A stretch of DNA of 32,259 nt from Bacteroidia bacterium (GTDB taxonomy: Bacteria > Bacteroidota > Bacteroidia > J057): assembly GCA_030731845.1 (NCBI GenBank), contig JANQTF010000353.1:1-32259 (forward strand), given 5' to 3'. The position numbers and the translations under genes are program-made. The notes below the pieces were generated by a model. The model had not been told where the DNA came from. It was given only the letters and a program-made list of their open reading frames with translations, and searched no databases. Shown here piece after piece: positions 30,919 through 32,259 of the stretch. Each line of letters begins with the position of its first letter. Position 1 is the first letter of the stretch.

Positions 30919-32259
30919 TGAATCGCACCTCAACAGCCTTTGTTTTTCTGCTCTGCTTTTTTACGCTCATCTCCATGCCCTCTTTTGGGCAAGTCACCAT
31001 AGAAGGAACCGTGCTCGACGCCCAGGAAGGCGAAACAGTTATCGGAGCCCAGATCCGGATTAAAAATTTTCCTGAGGGAACCATCACAGATTTTGATGGG
31101 CAGTTTTCTTTGACAAGTGCCGCTACCTATCCCTGCACCCTGCTTGTTTCAAGTGCAGGATTCGAATCTGTGGAAATCGTATTATGGGCAGCTCCTCAGG
31201 ATCTTATAGAAGTTATCCTGACTCCCGTGATCGACCTCCTCAATGAGGTGGTCATTTCCGCCTCACGAGTAGAAGAAAGCCTTCTGGCTTCTCCTTCAGG
31301 GGTAGAAAAAATCAATCTCGTGGAGTGGCAATCTATGCCCGGCGCAGATGCCTATACAGGTCTTTCTTTTGCCAAAGGGGTTCAGCTCAATGCTGGAAGC
31401 TATTTGTTCCCCTCCATCAATACCCGTGGGTTTGCGGATGCACAAAACTGGCGCTTTCTCCAGTTTGCAGATGGCATGGAGCTCACGGGCCCCGGCCTTG
31501 GCTATGCTATTGGGAATGTCGCTGGGCCTGGTGAATTAGATGTCAGGTCCATTGAAATTATTCCTGGACCTGGGTCTGCACTCTACGGGCCCAACGCTTT
31601 CAATGGATTAATGTCCATTTCCTCCAAAGATCCCTTCCTTTATCCTGGCTTGAGTGCCCAGGTCAAGGGCGGAGTTACCTCTCAACAAGCAACAGGCTCT
31701 AATCCTTTTCTCGATGCCTCGATCAGATATGCACATGTGGTGAGCGACAAACTGGCTTTTAAATTCAATGCCAGCTACCTCACCCTCACTGATTGGGGAG
31801 TAGATGACATGAGCTATCATATCACCGCTACCAAAGCCCCTTTTGCAGCACAATTTTTGTCCATTCCCGCTTCTTCTCCCAACTTCGATGCTGTAAGCAG
31901 ATTTGGGGATGAAGTGCAGGTGCCGGTGCTTGCTGGTGTTGATTCTATCATAACCGTGAATCGTACGGGGATTGCCGAAAGGGATATTCTGGATTATAGC
32001 ACAACCGCAGTGAAGCTTGGGGGTACGGTTTATTATCGCCCATCCAAAGACGTAGAGGCCACCTATCAGGTCAATTTTTTTGAAGGCGATGCCATCATTC
32101 GGCATACCACGGTGTATCCCCTGCGAAACATTCAGCAGTTTGTCCAAAAGGCAGAAATCAAAGGGAGAGATTATTATCTCCGCGCTTATCACAATCAGGA
32201 AGATGCGAATAATTCCTACGCGTTGCTCGGCACCGGAGCATTCATACAAGAAGGCCTGA
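30918..32259 (+). CDS. TonB-dependent outer-membrane receptor (copy 2), cut by window end
   Basis: 447 codons are readable without a stop before the window ends; the 3' part is missing. The signal peptide ends near MPSFGQ (about 25). A carboxypeptidase-regulatory-like domain follows at about 26-110 (VTIEGTVLDAQEGETVIGAQI, GTITDFDGQFSLT). Then comes the plug at about 120-235 (NTRGFADAQNWRFLQFADGME, GSALYGPNAFNGLM) and the first part of the barrel. It is clearly paralogous to the receptor at 24669, with the same blocks in the same order. The ATG overlaps the last base of the preceding TAA stop, so the start is well fixed. Its partner is the TonB-like protein directly upstream. Confidence 0.88.
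   Translation, partial: MNRTSTAFVFLLCFFTLISMPSFGQVTIEGTVLDAQEGETVIGAQIRIKNFPEGTITDFDGQFSLTSAATYPCTLLVSSAGFESVEIVLWAAPQDLIEVILTPVIDLLNEVVISASRVEESLLASPSGVEKINLVEWQSMPGADAYTGLSFAKGVQLNAGSYLFPSINTRGFADAQNWRFLQFADGMELTGPGLGYAIGNVAGPGELDVRSIEIIPGPGSALYGPNAFNGLMSISSKDPFLYPGLSAQVKGGVTSQQATGSNPFLDASIRYAHVVSDKLAFKFNASYLTLTDWGVDDMSYHITATKAPFAAQFLSIPASSPNFDAVSRFGDEVQVPVLAGVDSIITVNRTGIAERDILDYSTTAVKLGGTVYYRPSKDVEATYQVNFFEGDAIIRHTTVYPLRNIQQFVQKAEIKGRDYYLRAYHNQEDANNSYALLGTGAFIQEGL

Overview
The window is ordinary chromosomal DNA of a Bacteroidota bacterium. The evidence is the block uppS-bamA-ompH preceded by a DUF6089 gene, ETF beta/alpha, TonB-dependent receptors with carboxypeptidase-regulatory-like N-domains, and several promoters of the Bacteroidota type (TTTG, 18-20 nt, TAnnTTTG). 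A member of the Saprospiria or a neighbouring class is possible, but that is a guess. No tRNA, rRNA, CRISPR array, transposase or integrase gene was seen.

Layout. 1-539 has no gene; it holds a cluster of REP-like hairpins and a second hairpin repeat. 540-3200 (+) carries a TIGR01777 epimerase, a single-cysteine thioredoxin-fold protein and a classical short TonB, closed by a strong bidirectional terminator. 3288-5943 (-) carries a bifunctional-nuclease/UVR protein and etfB-etfA. 5990-7698 (+) carries a TPR protein and a tight nfu-lipB pair (Fe-S delivery and lipoate ligation). 7774-20467 (-) is a long envelope and housekeeping block. In transcription order it reads: thioredoxin-like protein, YqeY, CvpA, PabA/TrpG-type amidotransferase, alpha/beta hydrolase, CBS-ACT protein, a TamA-like small Omp85 protein, NAD kinase, DUF6089 protein, UppS, BamA and three OmpH/Skp-like chaperones. 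Several of its junctions are 4-bp ATGA overlaps.

20710-32259 (+) holds a GHL10-type lipoprotein hydrolase and then the most unusual region. Two copies of a two-gene module flank a YeeE/YedE-type sulfur transporter encoded as two half-genes. Each module is a ~590-residue TonB-like protein followed by a TonB-dependent receptor. The second receptor runs off the window. The TonB-like proteins are not standard. Each has about 250 residues of cytoplasmic helical/TPR-like sequence before its single membrane helix, then an acidic/Pro-rich linker with a PKD-like domain, then a TonB C-terminal domain. The two copies align without gaps over the first 250 residues (about two-thirds identical by eye). They also share degenerate upstream anchors at similar distances from the start codon, so the duplicated unit seems to include its control region. 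Copy 1 also has an 18-bp perfect palindrome and two mutually exclusive leader hairpins.

Working model (inference): a dedicated TonB, tuned by a cytoplasmic partner through its TPR region, energises its adjacent receptor. The substrate is unknown. The sulfur-transporter pair between the modules is the only contextual hint.
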